DNA from: Streptomyces microflavus
GTDB taxonomy: Bacteria > Actinomycetota > Actinomycetes > Streptomycetales > Streptomycetaceae
Length of the DNA: 64,000 nt
NCBI RefSeq assembly: GCF_014650075.1
Contig: NZ_BMUG01000008.1
Location: 310,001 to 374,000, forward strand
Reading direction: 5' to 3'
In this document: positions 56,613 through 64,000 of the stretch, piece after piece
Numbering within the stretch: the stretch's first letter is position 1
How the letters are laid out: each line of letters begins with the position of its first letter
The notes under the pieces: generated by a model
What the model saw: only the letters and a program-made list of their open reading frames with translations
Databases searched by the model: none
What the model was told of the DNA's origin: nothing
Made by a program: the position numbers and the translations under genes

Positions 56613-57763
56613 CCACGCCCCTGCCGGAGCGCACCCTCCTCCTCGGACCGCCCTACGGGCATGTCCGGAACGCCCTGCGCGAACTCCTCATGGTTGAGCG
56701 GGCCGCGCCCGAAGCCAGCACAACTGTGGCACCGGTGCCCGTACAGCTGACCGATCTGGCTGACCAATGGGTGAAAGCCGCACACGCATGCGTCGCGGAC
56801 ATGGGGTCGGTGACGCAGCGCACCCGGTGGCAGGCCCTGATCGCGGCCGTCGAGACGAGGCAGGGCACCCACGCACCGGCCGGGACCGACGTGCCCGCGC
56901 TCTGCACGGCCCTTCGGAATCTCCTTCTCGCGATGCTGGAGTACAGCCGGTTGGAGCCGCCCGTGACCGGGATCAGCGACTACCTGCGTGGCCGGATCGC
57001 GGACGGCACCTGTCCGTCCGGCTCCCTGCTGGGAGCACGGCGTACCGCCGCCGAGCTGTGTCTCGCTCCCGTGTCCGTTGTGCGGGTCAAGCTGGCACTC
57101 GCGGACCTGGAGGTGGAGGGCCTGGTCGAATCGAACCGCACCGGCACACGGGTCACCGGCGCCCCCGCAGGGCGCTCGGAGCGCTCCGCGCAGGTGGCTC
57201 AGTGGCTGCGCACCCTGATCCGGGAGGGCGTCTACCCGCCGGGCTCGGCGCTGCCCCGGGTGGCCGATCTCACCCGCCCCCTGGTTACCCCGAGACCGGT
57301 CATCTCCTCGGCCGTGGCCCTCCTGTACGACGAGAGAACCGTGCGCTCCGGGGTGGGCAACCGGGCCGTCGTCGTACGGGATCCCGGGTTCGCCGTCGCC
57401 GCGCCCCTCGCCCTCACCACCGTCGGCCTGCGCCTGACGCTCGCCGGCTCGGCCGGGAGCGACACCAGCCCCCAGCGGGTCCGCGAGACCTGCCGCCGGG
57501 CCCGGTCCTGGTGTCACCACCGCATCACTCCAGCCCCCGGCAGGGTGCCCCATACCCACCGCACCCTGACCAGCATGGCCGCCCATCTGATCCCGGCCCC
57601 CCACGCCCACCACCAGACCCCCCAGGCCGAGGCGACGATGCGGCGAGCCGCCGTCACCGCACTCGCCCCTCAACCCGATGATCCGCAGGAGCAGTTGCGG
57701 CGCACAGCGTGCCTGGCCGCCGCCGTCCTCGAACTCCAGGATCTGGCAGGGGACTCCGCATGA
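56609..57763 (+). CDS. GntR-type regulator with two winged-helix domains
   Basis: A 384-residue protein. Two GntR-like winged helices lie in series: about residues 118-185 (ISDYLRGRIADGTCPSGSLLG to LADLEVEGLVESNRTGTRV) and about 190-255 (VAQWLRTLIREGVYPPGSALPRVADLTRPL). The N-terminal 115 residues and the C-terminal helical part (about 275-384) are unlike FadR or HutC effector domains. Such double-wing proteins occur in Streptomyces accessory operons. ATGA overlaps at both ends make it part of the coupled operon. Targets unknown. Confidence 0.75.
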   Translation: MTTPLPERTLLLGPPYGHVRNALRELLMVERAAPEASTTVAPVPVQLTDLADQWVKAAHACVADMGSVTQRTRWQALIAAVETRQGTHAPAGTDVPALCTALRNLLLAMLEYSRLEPPVTGISDYLRGRIADGTCPSGSLLGARRTAAELCLAPVSVVRVKLALADLEVEGLVESNRTGTRVTGAPAGRSERSAQVAQWLRTLIREGVYPPGSALPRVADLTRPLVTPRPVISSAVALLYDERTVRSGVGNRAVVVRDPGFAVAAPLALTTVGLRLTLAGSAGSDTSPQRVRETCRRARSWCHHRITPAPGRVPHTHRTLTSMAAHLIPAPHAHHQTPQAEATMRRAAVTALAPQPDDPQEQLRRTACLAAAVLELQDLAGDSA

Positions 57764-58374
57764 CCACGCCACCGATCGGGCTCCTGCCGGGCCCGCGCCG
57801 GCCGGACTTGGCCGCCGAGCTGATCCACTGCCTGGACGCGGCACGGGAGCACTGGCAGCGCCTCGCCCGCCAGCCCTTAACCGCCCGGCCGGCCGGGCTC
57901 GGTCCGGGCCGCCACACCGATTACCGCAACGCGGTGTTCCTCGGTCGGCTGATTGGCGACTACGGATGGCCCGACCTGCCCCTCGTCGGCCAGGACGCGG
58001 CCGAAGCCGCCTACCTGATCGCGCTGCACGCCGACCCCCGCCGGGACATTCAGGTCGCCGCGATGCGCGAGATGTACCAGGCCGTACACCGGGGCACCGC
58101 GTCGAAGCGGGACTGGGTACACCTGCACGACCGGGTCCTGTGCGCGGACGGGGCACCGCAGGTCTACGGCACGCAGCACCAGCTCGGCCCCGACGGTATC
58201 CCGGTCCGCCTGCCCGTCCGAAACCCGGAGGAGCTGGACGAGCGGCGGTCGGGGGTCGGGCTGCCCCCGGCGGCCGAGGCCCTGGCCACTCTCCGGCAGA
58301 AGCTCGCCGCCGAACCGCCCACCCACGCCGCGGCCGACGACCTGCCCACCGCCAACCTGACCGCCGCAGCATGA
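57760..58374 (+). CDS. DUF6624 family protein with a TTA codon
   Basis: A 204-residue protein. FLGRLIGDYGWPDLPLVGQDAAEAAYLIALHAD, VHLHDRVLCADGAPQVYGTQ and PEELDERRSGVGLPP are the DUF6624 blocks as I recall them. The family has no known activity. ATG in an ATGA overlap with GntR fixes the start. Codon 40 is TTA (57877-57879), so translation should need the bldA tRNA. Confidence 0.8.
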   Translation: MTTPPIGLLPGPRRPDLAAELIHCLDAAREHWQRLARQPLTARPAGLGPGRHTDYRNAVFLGRLIGDYGWPDLPLVGQDAAEAAYLIALHADPRRDIQVAAMREMYQAVHRGTASKRDWVHLHDRVLCADGAPQVYGTQHQLGPDGIPVRLPVRNPEELDERRSGVGLPPAAEALATLRQKLAAEPPTHAAADDLPTANLTAAA

Positions 58375-58446
58375 CCGTGGGCACGGGCGACCGCTCCCCC
58401 ATACCCCCACTCCGCCGTTCCCCGTACGTGACCTGAAGGGATTCTG

Positions 58447-59361
58447 ATAACGCCGACGCCGCTGACCGTGGTCTGCTGGAACTTAGAGCGCAACGGCAAG
58501 GGCGACCCGGATATCCGACGGGCCGCCGACGAGATCCTGCGCCGCCTTGAGCCGGACATCGTCCTGCGGCAGGAGATGCTCGGCGCTGACGCGCGCGGCC
58601 ACACGGTCTTCAACGAGCAGTGCCAGGCACTCGGGATGCGCGGCGTTCTCGGTCCCGGAGCCTGCACCGCCATCTTCTACAACCCGGAGCAGTTCGAGCT
58701 CGTGCGCGACTGGTCCACCGACCGCACCCCGGGCTTCGTCCTACCGCCCACCATCATCACCGTGCGCCTCACGGAGGCCGGGCCCGACGCGGTGCCCTTC
58801 AACCTCGCCAGCTACCACCTCGCCTACGGCAGTGCCCAGCAGCGCCTGCTGGAGGCCGAGTGGATGACCACCTGGGCCGACAAGGGGTGGACGGCCCCGG
58901 ACGGCTGCCAGATCGTGCTGCCCTTCGCGGGCGGCGGCGACAACAACAGCTGCCCGGAGCCAGGCGCACCGGGCGACCTGCCCCTGCCCGTCCTCTCCGA
59001 AATCAGGGACCGGCCTCACCGTCTCCACCGCTCGCGCCGAGGCCCGGATGGTGTCCGCGTTCCTGACACCGAACCGGACCACACGCTCCGCGAAGCGGGC
59101 CTCGAAGACGTCGCCCGCTACTGGGCCGAGAAGGGCAACCCTGCCGCGCTGTCCCGCACCGTGAACGGCACTGCGACCCACGGCCCCGACACCCGGATCG
59201 ACCGCATCTACGTCACCACCAGCCTCCTGCCCGCCGTGATCGGCGTCGAGGTTTTCGAGGTGCCGCTCGACGCGTCCGACCACCACGTCGTCGTCTGGAG
59301 GGTGAACCGCAGCGCTCTCGTCGACATGCTCACCAACTACGCGTTGTTTGCCCGCACCTGA
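58447..59361 (+). CDS. Endonuclease/exonuclease/phosphatase (EEP) family protein, ATA start
   Basis: A 304-residue EEP enzyme if read from 58447. VVCWNLERNGKGD holds the catalytic Asn, LRQEML the Glu, GGGDNNS the Asp-Asn pair and LDASDHHVVVW the Asp-His; all catalytic residues are present. It may cleave nucleic acid or a phosphodiester. The natural start seems to be ATA ACG CCG at 58447, after GAAGGG at good spacing; homologues begin MT.TPLTVV, so ATG has probably mutated to ATA. The next usable start is GTG at 58468, which would drop seven residues. Codon TTA at 58483-58485. Confidence 0.8.
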   Translation: MTPTPLTVVCWNLERNGKGDPDIRRAADEILRRLEPDIVLRQEMLGADARGHTVFNEQCQALGMRGVLGPGACTAIFYNPEQFELVRDWSTDRTPGFVLPPTIITVRLTEAGPDAVPFNLASYHLAYGSAQQRLLEAEWMTTWADKGWTAPDGCQIVLPFAGGGDNNSCPEPGAPGDLPLPVLSEIRDRPHRLHRSRRGPDGVRVPDTEPDHTLREAGLEDVARYWAEKGNPAALSRTVNGTATHGPDTRIDRIYVTTSLLPAVIGVEVFEVPLDASDHHVVVWRVNRSALVDMLTNYALFART

Positions 59362-59371
59362 CCTTCTGAAC

Positions 59372-59413
59372 TCCGCCGTACGGCCTTGAACTGTGCCAGG
59401 GCCGTACGGCGGA
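59372..59413 (+). terminator. Hairpin terminator after the EEP gene
   Basis: A perfect 14-bp stem (59372-59385 with 59400-59413) and 14-base loop begin 10 bp after the stop codon. Confidence 0.7.
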
Positions 59414-59532
59414 CACGGGGTTGCCCCAGTACGCAGCGTCCGCGTCCCTTCCTCGCAGGACCACGGACTGAGGGAACGGCGCCCTCGCGCCCCGGTCGAT
59501 TCGGACTTGAACACCCCGACTCGACCGGCCCG

Positions 59533-59578
59533 CTGTTCGTCTCCGCCCCGGCTGAGGGTCCGGGGCGGAGACGAACAG
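59533..59578 (+). terminator. Second, stronger hairpin upstream of the DUF6082 gene
   Basis: A perfect 19-bp stem (59533-59551 with 59560-59578) and eight-base loop. It is too far (170 bp) from the EEP gene to be its only terminator, and 90 bp before the next start. It may end a short transcript. The 307-bp gap shows no gene. Confidence 0.6.
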
Positions 59579-59668
59579 GCCCGCCGGGAACAGATCCCCG
59601 GCAGCCGAACCCGCTGCCCTTCCTCGGCCGAGGCGGGGCAGCACCGACCGAAAGGACTGTTGCAACCC

Positions 59669-60115
59669 ATGAAGACCAGCAACGCAGTTCTCATCGCGGC
59701 CGCATCTGTTGCGGCTGTCGGCGTCGCCCACCTCGTCCAGAAGGACCGGCAGCACAAGCAGACCATCGACGCGACACTCTCGCGCATCCAGATCGATTGG
59801 CTGGCGCGGACCTCCCAGGATGAGCAGGAGGCCGCGCGTTGGGCGCCCGAGGGGATCGAGCCCAAGCAGTACCAGCGGATGCTGTCCGGCAACCGGCTGC
59901 TCTGCCAGTTCAGCCTCCGCTGGAGGCTGGGCCTGGTCACCCGCCGCCAACTGGACCTTTTCGCGGGCCACGCGATGGAGAGCGCCACCTGCCGCGACTA
60001 CTGGAAGCAGTTCGGCTCGCTCCGAGTGGCCGAGGCCGTGGGTGACGAGAAGAGCGAAGTGTTTAACCAGGCCATCGGCGACGCCTACACCCGCGCCACG
60101 AACCTGGCCGCGTAG
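59669..60115 (+). CDS. DUF6082 family membrane-anchored protein
   Basis: A 148-residue protein. A hydrophobic N terminus (about residues 6-24, AVLIAAASVAAVGVAHLVQ) suggests a membrane anchor, and the rest is helical: RWAPEGIEPKQYQRMLSGNRLLCQFSLRWRLGLV, then CRDYWKQFGSLR. This matches the DUF6082 family of Streptomyces as I remember it; function unknown. The ATG at 59669 follows AAAGGAC. The gene is preceded by two hairpins and followed by another, so it is monocistronic. Confidence 0.8.
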   Translation: MKTSNAVLIAAASVAAVGVAHLVQKDRQHKQTIDATLSRIQIDWLARTSQDEQEAARWAPEGIEPKQYQRMLSGNRLLCQFSLRWRLGLVTRRQLDLFAGHAMESATCRDYWKQFGSLRVAEAVGDEKSEVFNQAIGDAYTRATNLAA

Positions 60116-60203
60116 CAGACGGACGCCAAAGGGCTGTCCCATTCCGGCCTGCCGGGACGGGACAGTCGAACCCCAACCCCCGCGTCGACGTGTCCGGTCG
60201 TCA

Positions 60204-60234
60204 GCGTTCCGGAGAGGACTCCTCTCCGGAACGC
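60204..60234 (+). terminator. Hairpin terminator after the DUF6082 gene
   Basis: A perfect 14-bp stem (60204-60217 with 60221-60234) and three-base loop. It lies 89 bp after the stop codon and about 104 bp after the converging gene's stop at 60338, so it may serve both. Confidence 0.65.
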
Positions 60235-60337
60235 CAACGAGTCACTTGGAGTAGTCATCACTCGAACCGTAATGCAGGGCAGCCAGGTTCATGACCCGCC
60301 GGCCAACCAGTCAGACCAGCTCGCCTTGGACGTTTCC

Positions 60338-61255
60338 CTACTGGTGGTCGACGCAGCGGAAGCCGGTGTCGTTGTCTTTCATCGACTCGACGGCCGTGTT
60401 GAGCAGCAACGGTGCTGCCCGGGCGATCGGGGACGTGAAGGCCGAGCCTTTCAGGTGGTATCGGCCGTTGCCGGGCTCTTCTGCGGTGGAGCACCACTCC
60501 CATACGTTGCCGCAGAGGTCGAAGACTCCGAACGGGCTGGCTCCGGACTGGTACCGCGAGACAGGGGTTGTGGTGTCGATCCCGGCCTCGGCTGTGTTCG
60601 CCTTGGCTGCCGTCGGCTCATTTCCCCAGGGGTAGATGCGTCCCCGCGGTCCGCGGGCGGCCTTCTCCCACTGCTGCGCGGAGGGCAGGGACTTGCCGGC
60701 CCATCGGGCGTACGCGGTCGCGTCGTGCCACGTCACCCACACCACGGGGTGCGTGGCAAGCGTGACGGGGCAGCGGCCATCGGGCCAGTGCTGGGGTGGC
60801 CGATGTCCGGTGGCCAGCACGAACTTTGCGTAGTCCTCATTGGTCGTCGGGTAGACATCCATGAGGAATGGCTCCAGCCATACCGAGTGGTTGCCGGGGC
60901 CGGAGAGGTAGATGCCTTCTTCGACGAGGGCCATGACCTTTCCGTCGACCGGATGCCGACGCGTGGTCGGATCCCTTCGCAGCAGTTCCTCGGCGCGCTG
61001 GTCGTGTTCAACAGCGGCGCGTTCGGTCATGAGCTCGGCGAACCGCTGCTGGACATCAGGCGGAGCTTGGGCGAGGAGCGTGTCCAGGGCCGACTGGTTG
61101 TCGAGTTCGAGTTCGATCGTTTCCCCCCGACTCTTCCATCGTGGGATCTGGCGAGGGTTCACACCGACCTGATCGGCGAAGTCCTTCTGCTTGCTGCGCA
61201 TTGCGACGCGCAGCAACTCGGCCTCCCGCCCTGTCCACCTGAGTACCCGTGCCAT
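60338..61255 (-). CDS. XRE-like HTH fused to an FGE-sulfatase (SUMF1-type) domain
   Basis: A 305-residue fusion. The N-terminal 60 residues (LLRVAMRSKQKDFADQVGVN) look like an XRE helix-turn-helix, followed by a short helical link. From about residue 115 lies a formylglycine-generating-enzyme-type C-type-lectin fold: DVYPTTNEDYAKFVLATGH, HPVVWVTWHDATAYARWAGKSLPSAQQWEKAARG and FGVFDLCGNVWEWC. The C-terminal part lacks the two cysteines of the FGE copper site, so it is probably not a sulfatase-maturing oxidase. The DNA-binding head suggests a regulator with a ligand-binding FGE-like domain. It follows the aminotransferase gene by 9 bp. Confidence 0.78.
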   Translation of the reverse strand: MARVLRWTGREAELLRVAMRSKQKDFADQVGVNPRQIPRWKSRGETIELELDNQSALDTLLAQAPPDVQQRFAELMTERAAVEHDQRAEELLRRDPTTRRHPVDGKVMALVEEGIYLSGPGNHSVWLEPFLMDVYPTTNEDYAKFVLATGHRPPQHWPDGRCPVTLATHPVVWVTWHDATAYARWAGKSLPSAQQWEKAARGPRGRIYPWGNEPTAAKANTAEAGIDTTTPVSRYQSGASPFGVFDLCGNVWEWCSTAEEPGNGRYHLKGSAFTSPIARAAPLLLNTAVESMKDNDTGFRCVDHQ

Positions 61256-61264
61256 GGTCTTGCT

Positions 61265-62047
61265 CTACAGGATTTCGCCGGGGATCGACAGGTACGTCTC
61301 CTGCAGGTGCCTCAACACCGGGTGATCTACGGGGAACTCGGTGTCGTCGATCGCGGCGAGGGGACGTACGCCGATCGAGGTATTCGTGGCGAAGGCCGCG
61401 GCCATTCCCTTCGCCTGCTCCAGGGTGACGGTCGCGGTGCGGTGGTCGCCTCGCTGCTGGAGCAGGGTCATGGTGACGCCGGGAAGTACAGGAGCCTCGG
61501 GCCACACGACGGTACCGGCTTGGTCCACGAACGCCACGTTCCAGGTTCCGCCTTCGGAGACGAAACCGTCGCGGCCGACGAACAGGGCGTCGTCGTAATC
61601 CGCCCTCTGAGCCGAACCCCGGGTGTGCAGGGCACCGAAGAGGCCGGTGTGCTTCACCTGCGGCAGGTCGCGCTCGTATACCTGGCTCTGGGCTCGCAAG
61701 GGGGCCGGAGGCAGTGTGCCGGCGCCGCGAACGGACACGAGTATGTGCGGCTCGTTGGCGGCGGCCGGGCGACCCATCTCGATCCCCGGATCGTAGATGG
61801 TGACTCGCACGACGCACGGGAGTGTCTGTCCCTCCAGCGCCTGGCGGACGCACTCGCGGACCCGGCCGATGTCCAGGGCCGCGCCCCACACGATCGTGCA
61901 ATCACGTGTGAGGCGTTCCAGGTGAAGGGCCAGACCGCGGATGCTGCCGTCGGCGTCGACGCGCATGGACGTGAAGTGCCCAACGTTCGTGAGTGCCAGG
62001 GGAAGCAAGTCGTCTGCGGATACGGGCTTTCCATTGAGTGTCGCCAT
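61265..62047 (-). CDS. Class IV aminotransferase (branched-chain/ADC lyase type)
   Basis: A 260-residue fold-type IV PLP enzyme. LALHLERLTRDC, the lysine in DLPQVKHTG, and YDDALFVGRDGFVSEGGTWNVAFVD are the family signatures; the last is the usual EGxxxN motif. The group includes branched-chain aminotransferases, D-amino-acid transaminases and aminodeoxychorismate lyases, which cannot be separated here. ATG at 62047. It is first in a two-gene operon with the HTH-FGE protein, divergent from the conservon; the 220 bp between hold no other gene. Confidence 0.85.
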   Translation of the reverse strand: MATLNGKPVSADDLLPLALTNVGHFTSMRVDADGSIRGLALHLERLTRDCTIVWGAALDIGRVRECVRQALEGQTLPCVVRVTIYDPGIEMGRPAAANEPHILVSVRGAGTLPPAPLRAQSQVYERDLPQVKHTGLFGALHTRGSAQRADYDDALFVGRDGFVSEGGTWNVAFVDQAGTVVWPEAPVLPGVTMTLLQQRGDHRTATVTLEQAKGMAAAFATNTSIGVRPLAAIDDTEFPVDHPVLRHLQETYLSIPGEIL

Positions 62048-62279
62048 GCGGCCCAGCATGTCAGGACCACCTACTCCGATGGCACCCCAACCATGGTTAC
62101 TGACGGGTCAACGTCATCTGAAAGTCATTCCCAAGCCATTGCGGCGGGGTGTTCGCTGGTCACCGTGCAACTACGTCGAGTGATCGACGGCGCGATCGAT
62201 CCTGCGGGCCGCGACAGACCGCGCAAGGCCCTTACGTCGCAGAACGCCTAGCCGAACCTTTCCACTGACGAGGATTCCC

Positions 62280-63785
62280 ATGTCTGACAGCGCGTTTCCG
62301 GCCCGGTCGACCGCCGTCAGCCACCGCCGACGGCGGTCGCTGCGGACCGATGCCTCCACGTTGCACCACGTCCGTCGTGCCGTGATCCTGCCGGTGCTGC
62401 TTCTCGCGGCGCTGCTGGGCGTGGCCTTCGCCGTCTGGTCGATGGGGGCGTTGCCTCCCGGCTGGTTACTGGTCGGGCTGCTCGGTGGGGTGGTCGGCGT
62501 CGCGCTGGTCACGGCCCGCGGAGTGCATATCGCCGCCGACGCCGCCGAGACAGCGGCGGAAGAACGGCGTGCAGCGGTACTGGCGGCCGTCACGGGGGCC
62601 TCGGCGGCCGTCGAGAAGTCGGTAGTGTGGTCGGCGGACGAGCTGTGCCGAGGGGCACGACCGCCGCTGCCAGATGTGGCGACCCTGCCACCGGCCCGTC
62701 CGAACGCCGAGGTCGACACCGTGTTGGGTGGGCTCCAGGCGCACGTCGTTGCCTCGCTGATACGCGTGCACGACGAGTCCCAGTCCGTGGTGCTTCTCGA
62801 AGTGCTGCGCGGCCTGGCCATGCGGGAGCACGGCTTGGTCGGGAAGGCCCTGGCGGCGCTGACCGAGCTGGAAATGCTGACCGACGACCCGGAGTTGTTG
62901 TCGAAGGTCTTCGAAATCGATCACCTCGTGACGCGGGTGCGTCGTCAGGTGGAGAGCACGGCGGTGCTGGGCGGCCGGTCCCTGCGCAGCGTGCGCCGAC
63001 CGGTTCCCGTCGCGACCGCGCTGCGGGGTGCGGTCTCCGAGGTGGTGCAGTACCCGCGTGTGGTGGTTGCGGCCGGTTCCGTAGGCGCGGAGCTGGGTCT
63101 TCCGGGACATGTGGGTCCGGATCTGACGCACCTGGTGGCCGAGCTGATCGAGAACGCCTGCGAGTGCTCCGACCCGGCGAATCGGGTATGGGTGCGCGCG
63201 CAGCGAGTGCCGAACGGGCTGGCGATCGAGGTCGAGGACCGGGCCATCCCGATGCGTCCGCAGACCCGCGCGCAGATGAATCATCTTCTCCAGGCCCCCG
63301 ACGAGGTCGACGTCAGCGGCCAGGTGCGTGCCGGGCAGCTCGGCTTGCTGGTCGCCGCGAAGATCGCCCAGACGCACGGGCTGTCGGTTCTCCTGCAGGA
63401 GAACGTGACGGGCGGCACCACCGCTCTGGTGGTCGTTCCGGACCGGCTCCTGGTCGCGATTACTCCCGTCGATGAGACGCAGGCCCATCGCCCGACGATC
63501 GGCCCCGCCGCATCACCGTCGACGCAGCCCGCCGTGACGACGGCTGGCCAGGTGAGCCACCCGGTCATCGGGCTACCGGCGGCAGGAGAATCGCAGCGCT
63601 CTGTCCCTGCGCCCGCTCTCCCCCGGCGTACACGTCTAGCTGGCGCATTCAGTCCGCCACACGAGCGAGAGCGGCCCCCCGCGACTGCGGCGAGGCCGGG
63701 ACTCGCGGGCGCCTTCCGCGACGGCGTCGAGGCCGGCAGAAGCGCCGCCTCGCCCCCCGCTTCGGCCGGACAGCTCCGGCACTGA
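62280..63785 (+). CDS. Conservon-type sensor histidine kinase-like ATPase (CvnA-like)
   Basis: A 501-residue membrane protein. Two hydrophobic segments (about residues 35-57 and 62-80) flank a short loop; a long helical region (about 80-240) follows, then a GHKL ATPase domain (about 265-400): LVAELIENACECS (N box), GLAIEVEDRAIPM (G1) and GQLGLLVAAKIAQTHGLSV. There is no H box, so it is probably not a classic phosphorelay kinase. The last 100 residues are a Pro/Ala/Thr-rich tail. The following gene is a Roadblock protein, the standard cvnA-cvnB order of the conservons, where the sensor works with a small GTPase. Codon TTA at 62466-62468. Confidence 0.85.
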   Translation: MSDSAFPARSTAVSHRRRRSLRTDASTLHHVRRAVILPVLLLAALLGVAFAVWSMGALPPGWLLVGLLGGVVGVALVTARGVHIAADAAETAAEERRAAVLAAVTGASAAVEKSVVWSADELCRGARPPLPDVATLPPARPNAEVDTVLGGLQAHVVASLIRVHDESQSVVLLEVLRGLAMREHGLVGKALAALTELEMLTDDPELLSKVFEIDHLVTRVRRQVESTAVLGGRSLRSVRRPVPVATALRGAVSEVVQYPRVVVAAGSVGAELGLPGHVGPDLTHLVAELIENACECSDPANRVWVRAQRVPNGLAIEVEDRAIPMRPQTRAQMNHLLQAPDEVDVSGQVRAGQLGLLVAAKIAQTHGLSVLLQENVTGGTTALVVVPDRLLVAITPVDETQAHRPTIGPAASPSTQPAVTTAGQVSHPVIGLPAAGESQRSVPAPALPRRTRLAGAFSPPHERERPPATAARPGLAGAFRDGVEAGRSAASPPASAGQLRH

Positions 63786-63855
63786 CGATCCCCCTCACGC
63801 GCCCAGTCCCGTGGCTGGCCATGCCGCTGGCCCTTCCCCTTCTGGAGAGACACCC

Positions 63856-64000
63856 ATGAGTACACCCCCTGAGACGAACTCCGCGACGACCAGCGTCTCG
63901 TCCGTACCCGCGGCGACCACGAACCATCAGCGGGAGGACATGGCCTGGCTGCTGCGGCAGTTCGTCGCCGATGTCCCGGGCGTCACGCACGCCGTCCTGC
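63856..64000 (+). CDS. Roadblock/LC7 domain protein (CvnB-like), cut by window edge
   Basis: The ATG at 63856 follows GGAGAG and opens a frame that runs past base 64000. The visible 48 residues end MAWLLRQFVADVPGVTHAVL, the start of a Roadblock/LC7 fold. In conservons this protein is the GTPase-activating partner of the CvnD GTPase. It lies 70 bp after the CvnA-like gene. CvnC and CvnD genes would be expected beyond the window. Confidence 0.85.
   Translation, partial: MSTPPETNSATTSVSSVPAATTNHQREDMAWLLRQFVADVPGVTHAVL

Larger units (their letters stand above)
49184..64000. mobile_element. Left part of an integrated element or genomic island
   Basis: From about 49184 the gene content changes: tyrosine integrase and excisionase-like gene at the edge, gene fragments, orphan proteins, an XRE/phosphotransferase pair, and several TTA codons. 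Codon use in 49.2-56 kb is less G/C-biased at third positions than in the core. No tRNA gene lies at the edge; the 5' end of the HipA-like gene is the probable target. No second att site or transfer gene is visible, so the right end is beyond 64000 or the island is decayed. Confidence 0.5.

Noticed and set aside
58900..59090. Possible frameshift in the middle of the EEP gene
   Set aside because: The stretch from DNNS to the LREAGLEDVARYW segment reads normally for the family in one frame, with catalytic residues on both sides.
60120..60175. Hairpin followed by a T-loop-like GTCGAACCCC, considered as a tRNA or tmRNA fragment
   Set aside because: No acceptor or anticodon stem can be built around it; it is better explained as part of the terminator region.

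Overview
The window is high-GC actinobacterial DNA, almost certainly a Streptomyces chromosome. Support: G/C-dominated third codon positions, GTG/TTG starts, rare TTA leucine codons concentrated in accessory genes, a conservon-type sensor plus Roadblock pair, a divergent third EF-Tu and several Streptomyces-type DUF families. Gene order in the first 49 kb (tuf3, uppP, lnt, ung, two adjacent FabG-like reductases) resembles, from memory and unchecked, the S. coelicolor region around SCO1290-SCO1350.

Core part, 1-49.2 kb. From the left edge: the end of a MocR-type regulator, a Tat-exported PhoD phosphatase, a SWIM/DUF6493 operon, an ACT-GNAT membrane protein, a cystathionine lyase divergent from an Lrp regulator, a DUF885 protein, a truncated ATP-grasp gene, a rhodanese divergent from a second Lrp regulator with a striking operator, sbcCD, a run of small metabolic genes (YigZ, CoA-binding, AAC(3), YbaK, hexapeptide transferase, gamma carbonic anhydrase, hotdog protein), tuf3, an AlkD-like glycosylase, a VTT membrane protein and uppP. 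At 30.7-35.0 kb a tightly coupled four-gene operon (methyltransferase, fold-II PLP enzyme, ATP-grasp ligase, MFS exporter) looks like a very small biosynthetic pathway that I cannot match to a known product. It is followed by an ECF sigma factor, a ferric-reductase-like membrane protein behind a CRP-like dyad, USP, lnt, ung, an oligopeptide-type binding lipoprotein, two SDR enzymes and a DUF3037/HipA-like pair.

Accessory part, 49.2-64 kb. A tyrosine integrase and an excisionase-like HTH protein lie directly against the 5' end of the HipA-like gene, suggesting integration there. Beyond lie gene remnants (a winged-helix fragment, a DUF6879 tail), a large orphan protein, an XRE regulator/phosphotransferase pair, a coupled operon (anti-sigma-like ATPase, short ORF, two-domain GntR, DUF6624, EEP hydrolase) in which three genes carry TTA codons, a DUF6082 protein, an aminotransferase/HTH-FGE pair, and the start of a conservon. 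No replication, transfer or phage structural genes are visible, so the right border is either beyond the window or lost.

All functions are read from motifs and family memory; no database search was run. Starts were chosen from ribosome-binding sites, operon overlaps and family length.
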